From positions 930,001 through 994,000 of the forward strand of contig NZ_CP092364.2 in assembly GCF_022370755.2 (NCBI RefSeq): a DNA stretch of 64,000 bases, in the 5' to 3' direction. The position numbers and the translations under genes were made by a program. The notes beneath the pieces were generated by a model. The model saw nothing but the letters and a program-made list of their open reading frames with translations, ran no database searches and had not been told where the DNA came from. Positions 33,854-41,486 of the stretch are shown in pieces (position 1 is the stretch's first letter; every line of letters begins with the position of its first letter). This DNA is from Mycolicibacterium goodii. GTDB lineage: Bacteria > Actinomycetota > Actinomycetes > Mycobacteriales > Mycobacteriaceae.

Positions 33854-34324
33854 ATGCGGATGTCGGCGAAGGCGGAGTATGCCGTCCGCGCCATGGTTCA
33901 GCTGGCCACCGCCGGTGACGGTGAGCTGCTGAAAACCGACGACCTGGCCAAGGCGCAGGGCATCCCTGCGCAGTTCCTGGTCGACATCCTGTCCGACCTG
34001 CGCACCGATCGGCTGGTTCGCAGTCACCGCGGCCGTGACGGCGGATATGCGCTGGCCCGCGCGGCGAGCGCGATCAGCATCGCCGATGTGCTGCGCTGCA
34101 TCGACGGCCCGTTGGCCAGCGTGCGCGACATCGGACTCGGCGACCTGCCGTATTCCGGCCCCACCGCCGCGCTGACCGACGTGTGGCGCGCCCTGCGCGC
34201 CAGCATGCGCTCGGTGCTGGAGGAGACCAGCCTGGCCGACGTCGCCGCCGGGGCGCTGCCTGCCCACGTCGTGAAGCTGGCCGATGTCTACCGCGCGCAG
34301 GAAGAGCAGCGCGGCCACAACTGA
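33854..34324 (+). CDS. Rrf2-family transcriptional regulator
   Basis: A 156-residue winged-helix regulator. The start [18 protein letters not shown] and the recognition part [34 protein letters not shown] are characteristic. There is a single cysteine in [10 protein letters not shown], so the iron-sulfur type (three cysteines, as IscR) is unlikely; CymR-type regulators, which lack a cluster, control cysteine metabolism. A similar regulator follows cysDN in M. tuberculosis (Rv1287, recalled), supporting a role in sulfur genes. CAGAAT lies 7 bases before the ATG and might give a leaderless transcript. Confidence 0.83.
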   Translation: MRMSAKAEYAVRAMVQLATAGDGELLKTDDLAKAQGIPAQFLVDILSDLRTDRLVRSHRGRDGGYALARAASAISIADVLRCIDGPLASVRDIGLGDLPYSGPTAALTDVWRALRASMRSVLEETSLADVAAGALPAHVVKLADVYRAQEEQRGHN

Positions 34325-34708
34325 TCAGCCGCCGTACGGGCGCGTGATGATCTCCAGGTAGTGCCCGGACGGGTCCTGGAAGTACACGCCGCGACCGCCG
34401 TCGTTGTGGTTGATCTCGCCGGGCCTGCTGCCGCGCGGATCGGCCCAGTGCGGCAGATCCCGGTCGCGGATCTTGCCGTAGATCGCATCGAACTCGTCCT
34501 CGGACACCAGAAATGCGTAGTGCTGAGGCCGGATCTCGTCGTCGGCGGCGACCTGGGCGTAGTCGAGGGTGACGCCGTGGTTGAGCTGCACGGCCAAAAA
34601 CGGGCCGAATTCGCGCGGCTCGGGCAGACCGAACAGTTCGGTGAAGAACGTGGCGGATTCCCGCCGGTCCCTGGAGGCGACGATGGTGTGGTTGAACGTG
34701 ATGGCCAT
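34325..34708 (-). CDS. VOC-family (glyoxalase/dioxygenase-like) protein
   Basis: A 127-residue protein with two beta-alpha-beta-beta-beta units. Metal ligands of the superfamily can be seen as His7 (TFNHTIVAS), His in PQHYAF and Glu in GHYLEIITRPYGG. Such proteins include lyases, dioxygenases and resistance proteins, and the substrate cannot be stated. I chose ATG 34708 because the preceding 54 codons of the frame are antisense to the GNAT gene. Its stop abuts the Rrf2 stop and its start is divergent from the GNAT gene (55 bases). Confidence 0.78.
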   Translation of the reverse strand: MAITFNHTIVASRDRRESATFFTELFGLPEPREFGPFLAVQLNHGVTLDYAQVAADDEIRPQHYAFLVSEDEFDAIYGKIRDRDLPHWADPRGSRPGEINHNDGGRGVYFQDPSGHYLEIITRPYGG

Positions 34709-34763
34709 CGCCACCGAGTAAACCTGTGGCTCGCCCGTGCGGCAACCGTGCAGGATGAACAGC

Positions 34764-35288
34764 ATGCCGTATGTCCCGACGTTGACCGGGCCGCGGGTGC
34801 TGCTGCGCGAGCCGGTTCCCGACGACGCCGAGGCGCTGTATGCGCGTGTCGCGTCGGACCCTGAGGTCACCCGGTACCTGTCATGGAAGCCTCATGCGGA
34901 TTCGGCGGAAACGCGACGCGTCATCACGACGTTGTTCAACATCGGATCCGAGGAATCGTGGCTGATCGAGGCCGATGGTGAGGTGGTGGGGGTGTGTGGT
35001 CGGCGTCGCCCACAGGCGCACGAGGTCGAACTGGGCTACTGTCTGGGGCGGCCGTGGTGGCGGCGCGGCCTCATGTCCGAGGCGGTGTCGGTGCTGATCG
35101 CAGACACCGAGCGGGACCCACGCGTGTATCGGATCTCGGCGTACTGCCATGTGGACAACCCGGGTTCGGCCGGCGTGCTGCGGCGCTGCGGGCTGATCTT
35201 GGAGGGCCGCCTGGCGCGGTACAGCGTGTTCCCCAACCTCGGCGATGAGCCCCAGGATGTGTTGATGTTCGGAAAGGCGGTGCGGTGA
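34764..35288 (+). CDS. GNAT N-acetyltransferase (RimJ/RimL type)
   Basis: A 174-residue acetyltransferase. It has the RimJ/RimL layout: LLREPVPDDAEALYARV at the N terminus, ELGYCLGRPWWRRGLMSEAV as the acetyl-CoA loop, and ISAYCHVDNPGSAGVLRRCGL near the C terminus. It would acetylate an amino group on a protein or small molecule. I prefer ATG 34764, 9 bases after AGGA; ATG 34755 and 34737 are alternatives. The TGA overlaps the ATG of the nitronate monooxygenase gene by one base. Confidence 0.83.
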   Translation: MPYVPTLTGPRVLLREPVPDDAEALYARVASDPEVTRYLSWKPHADSAETRRVITTLFNIGSEESWLIEADGEVVGVCGRRRPQAHEVELGYCLGRPWWRRGLMSEAVSVLIADTERDPRVYRISAYCHVDNPGSAGVLRRCGLILEGRLARYSVFPNLGDEPQDVLMFGKAVR

Positions 35289-36307
35289 TGGGTGGTTTCG
35301 ACTTACGGGGGTTGGCGAGGCCGGTGATCGTCGCGCCGATGGCAGGTGGCCCGTCGACCCCTGCTCTCGCGGCTGCGGGAAGCAATGCCGGCGGTCTCGG
35401 CTTTGTCGCGGCCGGGTACCTGACCGCCGACGCGCTGGCCGAGCGCATCACCGCCGCACGCGCGCTCACCACCGAGCCGATCGGTGTGAATCTCTTTGTG
35501 CCCCAACCGAGCGCGGGCACGCCCGATCAGATCGCGGCCTACGCGCAGGCGCTGGCAGGTGAGGCCGAGCGGTACGGGGTCGCGCTGGGCGAACCGCGCT
35601 TCGACGACGACGCGTGGGCGGCGAAGCTGGATGTGGTGACCGACCTGCGGCCCGAGGTGGTGTCGTTCACGTTCGGGTTGCCCGACGACGACGAGATCGC
35701 GCGTCTGCGCCAGGCCGGCATCACCACGATCGCCACGGTGACGAGCTACGACGAGGCCGAGCAGGCAGAAGGCCGTGGCGTCGACGCGCTGGCGGTGCAG
35801 GGCCCGGACGCAGGCGGCCACCGCGGCACGTACGACCCCGCCGCGGCCCCCGCCACCCAGCCGCTGGAGGAACTGCTCGCCGATGTGGTCGCGGCGATGG
35901 ACATGCCGGTGGTGGCCGCGGGCGGACTGGTGACGGCAGACGACGTGGCGGGCGTGCTGTCCGCCGGAGCCGTTGCGGCACAACTCGGTACCGCGTTCCT
36001 GCTGGCCGACGAGTCGGGCAGCAGCGATGTGCACCGCGCCGCGCTGCAGAACCCCGAGTTCACCGAAACCGTGGTGACACGGGCGTTTTCGGGCCGGTAT
36101 GCCCGCGGGCTGCGCAACCGCTTCGTCGAGGATCATGAGGCGCAGGCCCCGCTCGGATACCCCGAGATCCACTACCTGACCAGTCCGGTGCGCAAGGCGT
36201 CGGTGGCGGCGGGTGATCCGCATGCCACCAACGTGTGGGCGGGCACCGGGTTCCGGGCCATCGGCACTGGATCGGTGGCCGACATCATGGGCAGGTTGGC
36301 GCCGTGA
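35288..36307 (+). CDS. Nitronate monooxygenase-family FMN enzyme
   Basis: A 339-residue TIM-barrel flavoprotein of the 2-nitropropane dioxygenase type. FMN contacts are in VIVAPMAGG, the catalytic His is in VQGPDAGGHRGTY and phosphate binding is in VVAAGGLVTADD and AQLGTAFLLAD. Class I enzymes detoxify propionate 3-nitronate. ATG 35288 is used; GTG 35285 is just upstream. It overlaps the GNAT stop and its end is next to the end of the DUF4097 gene on the other strand (no gap). Confidence 0.85.
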   Translation: MGGFDLRGLARPVIVAPMAGGPSTPALAAAGSNAGGLGFVAAGYLTADALAERITAARALTTEPIGVNLFVPQPSAGTPDQIAAYAQALAGEAERYGVALGEPRFDDDAWAAKLDVVTDLRPEVVSFTFGLPDDDEIARLRQAGITTIATVTSYDEAEQAEGRGVDALAVQGPDAGGHRGTYDPAAAPATQPLEELLADVVAAMDMPVVAAGGLVTADDVAGVLSAGAVAAQLGTAFLLADESGSSDVHRAALQNPEFTETVVTRAFSGRYARGLRNRFVEDHEAQAPLGYPEIHYLTSPVRKASVAAGDPHATNVWAGTGFRAIGTGSVADIMGRLAP

Positions 36308-37195
36308 TCACTGGTCGAGGCTGACGTCCTCGACGACCACCTCGCCGCTGTCGGAGCGTGCGGTGATCTCGCTCGCCGCGGCACCCGGATCGGTGGTCTC
36401 GTCCACCCGCACCTGGGTCGACGCGCGCGAATCGGCGTGCACCAGGTAGGGGCCGCGGCCCGGTAACCCGAGCACCACGTCACCGGAGCGGCTGACCGCG
36501 TCGATCGTGCGCGGGGCCTTGTCGCGGAAGTCGACGGTGATGTCGCCGTCGGACGTCGTGGCGCTGAAGCGTTCGGCCACCGCGATGGGATCACGCGAGA
36601 CGACCTCGCCGTTGACGGTGTGCAGTTCGATGTTGCGGGCCGCGCCGCTGAGCACGATCGCGCCCTCGGTGGTGTGCGCGATGAGCTGATCGACGTCGGC
36701 CGAGGCGATGACCGCGCCGATCTTCTGCTCGGTGCGCACGGTGAGCCTGCGGGCCTGCTCGGGCGGCATCGAGATCGTGATCTCCCCGCCGCGGGCCCAC
36801 TCCAGCATCGGCGACGGGTTGCCCTCGATGGTGATCCGGGTTCCGGAGGCGTCATTGACCACCGCCAGCCGGTGCTCGCCGCTGTGCGTGGTGTTGAGCA
36901 GCCGCAGATTGGCGGTGGCCTCCCGGGTCTCGCGGTCGGCGACGATGCGGATCGCGATCGGCACCCGCGCGGTGTCGATCACCACCGACCGCATGTTCGC
37001 AGGCAGGGCCTGATGATCGGTGACGACGCGGACGGCGTTCACGCCCCACGCGACGACACCGAGTCCCACCAGCGTCGCGGTGAGCACGAGAGCGCCGGCC
37101 GTGACGAGCAGGAAGCGGAACGTGGTGCGACCGCCGGGGGAGAGGTGGGGCGGCGGTTCGATCTGGGGTTCGATCGGGGGTGCGGTGACGGTCAC
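36308..37195 (-). CDS. Membrane-anchored DUF4097-type beta-strand protein
   Basis: A 295-residue protein with a Pro-rich cytoplasmic N terminus, one membrane helix at about residues 30-52 (LLVTAGALVLTATLVGLGV) and an extracytoplasmic part of repeating short beta strands (ISMPPEQARRLTVRTE, ITVDFRDKAPRTIDAVS, SDSGEVVVEDVS). The repeating T-x-x-G-D/E-V/I pattern is that of DUF4097 proteins, often found with envelope-stress two-component systems. It is the third gene after the kinase and regulator, 17 bases after the latter. It may be the output or a sensor accessory of that system. Confidence 0.72.
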   Translation of the reverse strand: MTVTAPPIEPQIEPPPHLSPGGRTTFRFLLVTAGALVLTATLVGLGVVAWGVNAVRVVTDHQALPANMRSVVIDTARVPIAIRIVADRETREATANLRLLNTTHSGEHRLAVVNDASGTRITIEGNPSPMLEWARGGEITISMPPEQARRLTVRTEQKIGAVIASADVDQLIAHTTEGAIVLSGAARNIELHTVNGEVVSRDPIAVAERFSATTSDGDITVDFRDKAPRTIDAVSRSGDVVLGLPGRGPYLVHADSRASTQVRVDETTDPGAAASEITARSDSGEVVVEDVSLDQ

Positions 37196-37212
37196 GGTGG
37201 GTCCTTTCCGAT

Positions 37213-37857
37213 CTAGGTCTCGAGGAAGCGCAGCACCGCCAGCACGCGGCGGTTCTCGCTCTCGTCGGGGGCCAGGTCGAGCTTGGTGAAGATCGATGCG
37301 ATGTGTTTCTCGGCGGAGCCGATCGAGATGTGCAGTGCCGATGCGATCGCCGAGTTGGTCTTGCCCTCGGCCATGAGTTGCAGCACGTCGTGCTCGCGCG
37401 GGGTCAGTTGATCCAGCGCGCTGCGTCGATGGGAACGGACCAAGATCTGACTCACCACCTCGGGGTCGAGGACGGTACCGCCGCCGCCCACCACCTCGAC
37501 CGCGTCCAGGAATGCGGGCACGTCGGCCACCCGGTCTTTGAGCAGATACCCGAAACCTTTTGTGTCCGAAGCGATCAGTTCCGCCGCATAGCGTTCCTCG
37601 ACGTAGTGTGACAGCACGAGCACCGGGGACTCCGGATTCTGGCTGCGCAGCAGTGCCGCGGCGCGGATGCCCTCGTCGGTGAACGTGGGAGGCATCCGCA
37701 CGTCGAGGATCGCCAGGTCCGGTCGGTGTTCGTTGACCAGGTGCAGCAGATTCGTGGCGTCGGGCACGCCTGCGATCACCTCGTGACCGGCGTCGGCGAG
37801 GATCCGTTCGATACCGGCGCGCAGCAACGCCGAATCCTCTGCGATCACGATGCGCAT
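37213..37857 (-). CDS. NarL/LuxR-family response regulator
   Basis: A 214-residue regulator. The receiver domain has the acidic pair in VIAEDSALL, phospho-acceptor Asp52 (LAILDVRMPP) and Lys in LLKDRVAD. The C-terminal LuxR helix-turn-helix is LTPREHDVLQLMAEG followed by TNSAIASALHISIGSAEKHI. It is co-transcribed with the kinase gene, overlapping it by 13 bases, and with the DUF4097 gene. It is the cognate partner of the kinase by position. Confidence 0.88.
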   Translation of the reverse strand: MRIVIAEDSALLRAGIERILADAGHEVIAGVPDATNLLHLVNEHRPDLAILDVRMPPTFTDEGIRAAALLRSQNPESPVLVLSHYVEERYAAELIASDTKGFGYLLKDRVADVPAFLDAVEVVGGGGTVLDPEVVSQILVRSHRRSALDQLTPREHDVLQLMAEGKTNSAIASALHISIGSAEKHIASIFTKLDLAPDESENRRVLAVLRFLET

Positions 37858-39119
37858 GGCAGCACCGCCGTCACGATCGTCGGCCCGGTCGCCGGGCTGG
37901 ACACGTCGAAGGAACCACCTGCCGCGCGCACCCGTTCGGCGAGCCCGCGCAAGCCGGTCGCGTTGGCGTCCGTCTCGATCCTGGCGCCACCCCTGCCGTC
38001 GTCGAACACCGACACGTGCAGGGTCTCACCCGGCTCGTCGAGCCGGACCGTGACGACGGCCTGGTTGGCCTCGGCGTGCCTGATGACGTTGGTGAGCGCC
38101 TCGGCCACCACGAAGTACGCGACGGACTCCACCTCGTCGGGCAGCCGGCGTGGCAGGTACACGTCCAAAGTCGTTGGCACACCGGAGTTCTGCGCGCGCT
38201 GCGCGACCGACGACAGCGCCGCGTCCAGCCCCCGGTCGGCCAGTATCGTCGGGGCGATGCCACGCACCACGTTACGCAGTTCGACCAGAGCGTTCTTGGC
38301 CTCGTCGTGCGCCTCCGCGATCAGCTCCCTGGCCGCCGACGGATCCGAATCCAGTTTCGTCTGGGCCAGACCGATCGTCATCGCCAGCGACACCAGTCGG
38401 GGCTGCACACTGTCGTGCAGATCGCGTTCGATGCGGTGCCGCTCGGTCTGGGCCGACGACACCGCGCCCTCGCGGGCATCGGCGAGCGCGTTCACGCGAT
38501 GCTGCAGTGCCATGGTGGGCGACGGCGACAGCAGCCACCGGTCGATCGCCGCGTCGAGCGCGGGAGCGAACACCAGGATGGCCGCGGCAGCGGCGACCGC
38601 GATGACCGCCAGCAGCCATGCGATCGGTGGCGAGACGAACACCAGTCCCGCATCGTCGTCGCTGTCGCGGATCGCCATCGACGCGGCCGGACCGATGAAC
38701 GCGAATGCCAGCAACCCGAACGCGATTCCGGTGGCGAGCAGGTCGTAGAGCATCCGCAGATAGTGGTGCGCGACGCCTTTCCAGAACCGCGCACTGCTGA
38801 TGTCCAGCCACAGCTGGTGGGCCCAGCGCTGAAATCCGCTGTAGGGCGAACGCGGACGGGGCGGCACCCCGATGTTGAGCGCGAAGACGGCCTCGCTGCG
38901 GTTGCGCTCGACCCATTCGACGCCGCGCATCAGGTAGACGAACACCACTGCCGCGAGCAGGAAACCGATCAACGACGGTATGGATGAGAGGCCAATGACC
39001 AAGATGGCCAACGGTATCCAGAACCACACCAGCGCGACTGCGGCGCCGGTGACCATCGAGGCGGCCGGCACGACACCGATGTTGCGTGGTCTTGTCACGG
39101 TTGCGCTGATTACAGCCAT
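37845..39119 (-). CDS. NarL-partner sensor histidine kinase (HisKA_3)
   Basis: A 424-residue kinase. The N-terminal half has about four membrane helices in two pairs (near residues 22-62 and 125-190). The HisKA_3 box is ERHRIERDLHDSVQPRLV with His235. The ATPase domain has EALTNVIRHAEANQ as N-box and the G-box VSVFDDGRGGARIE with GLRGLAERVRAAGG. Phosphotransfer goes to the regulator downstream. Little extracytoplasmic sequence is present, so it probably senses in the membrane, like LiaS-type kinases. It is divergent from the F420-type oxidoreductase gene by 93 bases. Confidence 0.87.
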   Translation of the reverse strand: MAVISATVTRPRNIGVVPAASMVTGAAVALVWFWIPLAILVIGLSSIPSLIGFLLAAVVFVYLMRGVEWVERNRSEAVFALNIGVPPRPRSPYSGFQRWAHQLWLDISSARFWKGVAHHYLRMLYDLLATGIAFGLLAFAFIGPAASMAIRDSDDDAGLVFVSPPIAWLLAVIAVAAAAAILVFAPALDAAIDRWLLSPSPTMALQHRVNALADAREGAVSSAQTERHRIERDLHDSVQPRLVSLAMTIGLAQTKLDSDPSAARELIAEAHDEAKNALVELRNVVRGIAPTILADRGLDAALSSVAQRAQNSGVPTTLDVYLPRRLPDEVESVAYFVVAEALTNVIRHAEANQAVVTVRLDEPGETLHVSVFDDGRGGARIETDANATGLRGLAERVRAAGGSFDVSSPATGPTIVTAVLPCAS

Positions 39120-39212
39120 GCCTTCAACTTACGAACTCGTCGCGTTCGGCGACACAGCGTTTTCCCGAGAGCCGGGTGGGGGTTAACCACCCCCGGGTGG
39201 GAGACTCTGGAA

Positions 39213-40106
39213 GTGCGGATTGGGATGACGCTGCCGGTCATGGAGCCACAGTTGGATGCGGCCACGCTGCGGGCATGGGCCCACGTCATCGACGGCGGCC
39301 CGTTCTCGTCGTTGTGCTGGGGAGAACGGATCGCGTTCGACAACCCGGACAGCCTCACCCTGCTGGGTGCGCTGGCGGCCTGGACCGATCGTGTGCGGCT
39401 CGTGACCACGGTGATCGTCCCGCAGCTGCACGATCCCGTGCTGCTGGCGAAGGCGCTTGCGACCGGTGATGTGCTGAGCGGCGGCCGGCTGACCGTCGGC
39501 CTCGGCGTCGGTGGTCGCGAAGAGGACTACCGGGCGGTCGGCGCGGACCCGTCGACCCAGACCCGCAAGGGGCTGGCGGATGCCGTCGCGGTGATGAGAC
39601 GCGTATGGGCCGGGGAGAAGGTGACCGAATCGGTGCTGCCGGTCGGACCGCCGCCGGTGCAGACCGGCGGGCCGCCGTTGCACATCGGCACCATCGGCCC
39701 CAAGACCGTCCGCGACGCCGCGGCATGGGCCGACGGTATCGCGGGCACCACGCTGGATCTGGACCTCGGCAAGCAGGCCGAGCTGTTCGAGATCGCGAGG
39801 ACCGCCTGGGCGCAGGAGAGCAAGCCCAAACCGCATCTGGCGACATCGTTCTGGTTCGCGCTCGGCGAGCCCGAGGTGGCCCGTGCCCAGGTCCACCGGC
39901 ATCTGCGGCGGTACATGAACTGGATTCCGGCCGAGTACGTCGACGCCATGGCACCCACCACCGGTTGGGCGGGCACCGAGGACGATCTGGTCGAGTTGCT
40001 CGGCAAGTTCGAGGACATCGGCACCGACGAGATCCACCTGATCCCGACGAGCGCCAACATCGACCAGCTGCGCCGGGTGGCGGAGGCGGTGCAAATCTAC
40101 GCCTGA
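39213..40106 (+). CDS. LLM-class (luciferase-like) oxidoreductase
   Basis: A 297-residue TIM-barrel oxidoreductase of the bacterial luciferase superfamily. Typical blocks are MTLPVMEPQLDA at the start, VRLVTTVIVPQLHDPVLLAK, GDVLSGGRLTVGLGVGGREEDY and TRKGLADAVAVMRRVW. In mycobacteria most of these use coenzyme F420, but FMN is possible. GTG 39213 is used, preceded by GGGAGACTCTGGAA. The substrate is not evident. The 42-residue frame and the small exported gene follow. Confidence 0.83.
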   Translation: MRIGMTLPVMEPQLDAATLRAWAHVIDGGPFSSLCWGERIAFDNPDSLTLLGALAAWTDRVRLVTTVIVPQLHDPVLLAKALATGDVLSGGRLTVGLGVGGREEDYRAVGADPSTQTRKGLADAVAVMRRVWAGEKVTESVLPVGPPPVQTGGPPLHIGTIGPKTVRDAAAWADGIAGTTLDLDLGKQAELFEIARTAWAQESKPKPHLATSFWFALGEPEVARAQVHRHLRRYMNWIPAEYVDAMAPTTGWAGTEDDLVELLGKFEDIGTDEIHLIPTSANIDQLRRVAEAVQIYA

Positions 40107-40133
40107 CCGCCGCGGTGATGGGAGCGTGATGGC

Positions 40134-40262
40134 ATGACTTCTTCCACAGACGCCACAGCGCTGCGCGCCGCCGGTTGCCGATGGTGGAGATCACCGAAAA
40201 GGGCCCGCGACCACGTTTTCGACACCGAGACCGGTCCGCGGCGGGTCGCCGGCACCGGCTAA
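40134..40262 (+). CDS. Doubtful 42-residue open frame
   Basis: ATG 40134 to TAA 40260-40262 encodes a basic 42-residue peptide (MTSSTDATALRAAGCRWW, then RRVAGTG at the end). It is the only frame in the 40107-40327 gap that has a start, a stop and high third-position GC. There is no clear ribosome site and no recognisable domain. It may be a remnant or a chance frame. Confidence 0.25.
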   Translation: MTSSTDATALRAAGCRWWRSPKRARDHVFDTETGPRRVAGTG

Positions 40263-40327
40263 CGCCACCGAACTGAGGCACGATGGACTTCATGGAGGCC
40301 GCAATTCGGCTGATGAGGAGTTCGAAG

Positions 40328-40546
40328 ATGGTGAAGAAGATTGCAGCGGTCGCAGCGGCCGCGGGTGTGATGAGTGGTGTGGGTCTCGGGCTCGGGGCCG
40401 GTCAGGCTGCCGCCGACGACAACTGGTGGATACCGATCCCGCCGCCCGGCGTGATCGGACAGGTGGTCAACGTGCCACCCGGCCACATCAGCCATCTGCC
40501 GTTCGTGCCGCCGCCTGGGCATTGGAACAAGCCCGGGAAGTGGTGA
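40328..40546 (+). CDS. Small exported Pro/Trp-rich protein
   Basis: A 72-residue protein. Residues 1-29 are a signal peptide (MVKKIAAVAAAAGVMSGVG, with AQAAA-like cleavage at GQAAADD). The mature 44 residues start DDNWWIPIPPPG and contain two copies of a P-P-G-H motif (VPPGHISHLP, PPPGHWNKPGKW). I selected ATG 40328 since GAGGAG lies 7 bases upstream; three earlier in-frame ATG codons (40283, 40292, 40313) would add up to 15 residues. A strong terminator follows 47 bases after the stop. The role is unknown. Confidence 0.7.
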   Translation: MVKKIAAVAAAAGVMSGVGLGLGAGQAAADDNWWIPIPPPGVIGQVVNVPPGHISHLPFVPPPGHWNKPGKW

Positions 40547-40593
40547 ACCGCCCGGGCCGGTGCGGATCGGTCCGGCTCACCGCGGCCAGGTGA

Positions 40594-40626
40594 CGAGCGT
40601 GCGTGCCATACGCACGCTCGTTTTTT
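40594..40626 (+). terminator. Classical intrinsic terminator with T6 tract
   Basis: CGAGCGTGCGT (40594-40604) pairs perfectly with ACGCACGCTCG (40610-40620) across the 5-base loop GCCAT, and TTTTTT follows directly at 40621-40626. An 11-bp GC-rich stem with a T run is rare in mycobacteria. It ends the small exported gene transcript and insulates the TetR promoter 9 bases downstream. Confidence 0.9.
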
Positions 40627-40634
40627 CACCCGTG

Positions 40635-40663
40635 TTGACACACGGGTATATGCTACCTATATC
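40635..40663 (+). promoter_or_regulatory. Promoter of the TetR/monooxygenase genes
   Basis: TTGACA at 40635-40640 is a consensus -35. Seventeen bases further is TATATC (40658-40663), a fair -10. The TetR start follows 25 bases later. The AT-rich run between (TATATGCTACCTATATC) contains a near repeat of TATAT that could serve as an operator. Confidence 0.55.
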
Positions 40664-40688
40664 TCTGAACCGGGAGTGGGTGGTTGCC

Positions 40689-41486
40689 ATGGCAGCGGTT
40701 GCCGACGAACTCGTCGACGCCGCCCTGCGCGCTGCCGGTGACCTCGGCCGCGACGTCGCCGACGTCCCCGTCGCGGTGATCGCCCGTCATGCCGGGATGT
40801 CGCGCAGCACGCTGCTGCGGCGCCTCGGTGGCTCCCGGTCGGCCCTCGACGACGCCGTGCGCGCACGCGGTACCGATCCGGGCGGCGCGCCGCCGGTACG
40901 GGTGCGCGCGATCGACGCCGCGGCCGGTCTCATCGGCGAGAACGGTTTGGGTGCGGTGACGTTGGACGCGATCGCCGATCGCGCCGAGTGCTCGGTCCCG
41001 AGTCTCTACGCCATCTTCGGCACGCGCGACGGCCTCTTGCGCGAGGTCTTCGAACACCACAGCCCGATCCGGGATGTCGAGGAATTCCTCGGGCACGATC
41101 ACGGGGACCTGCGTGACACCGTGCGGGGGTTCTACGGCGTGCTCGTGCGCGCGCTGGCCCGGCCGCCTCGGCTGGCCCCCGCGATCTTCGCCGAAGCGTT
41201 CGCGCGCCCGCACAGCCCCGCAGTGCGGGCCGTGGTCGGGCACGGCGCACCGCGGATGTTCGGCCTGCTCGCGCGATGGCTGTCGGCCGAAGTCGCGGCC
41301 GGGCGGGTGCGGGACCTGCCCATGCTGCTGCTGGTTCAGCAGTTGATGGCACCAGCGCTCATGCACGTGTTCACCCGCCCGGCCGCCGAGACCCTGGTGC
41401 CGGTGCCGGATATCGACACCGTCTGCGACGTGCTCGCCGATACCTTCGTGCGTGCCGTTGCCCACCGAGAAGGCGAGCAGCCATGA
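40689..41486 (+). CDS. TetR-family regulator with an extra N-terminal HTH
   Basis: A 265-residue regulator that seems to carry two helix-turn-helix units. The first (residues about 20-50) contains VAVIARHAGMSRSTLLRRLG. The second is a normal TetR domain (about 60-110) with IGENGLGAVTLDAIADRAECSVPSLYAIFGTRDGLL. The rest is a helical ligand domain. ATG 40689 is used; GTG 40680 is possible. The stop overlaps the monooxygenase ATG (ATGA), so it should regulate that enzyme and itself. Confidence 0.82.
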   Translation: MAAVADELVDAALRAAGDLGRDVADVPVAVIARHAGMSRSTLLRRLGGSRSALDDAVRARGTDPGGAPPVRVRAIDAAAGLIGENGLGAVTLDAIADRAECSVPSLYAIFGTRDGLLREVFEHHSPIRDVEEFLGHDHGDLRDTVRGFYGVLVRALARPPRLAPAIFAEAFARPHSPAVRAVVGHGAPRMFGLLARWLSAEVAAGRVRDLPMLLLVQQLMAPALMHVFTRPAAETLVPVPDIDTVCDVLADTFVRAVAHREGEQP

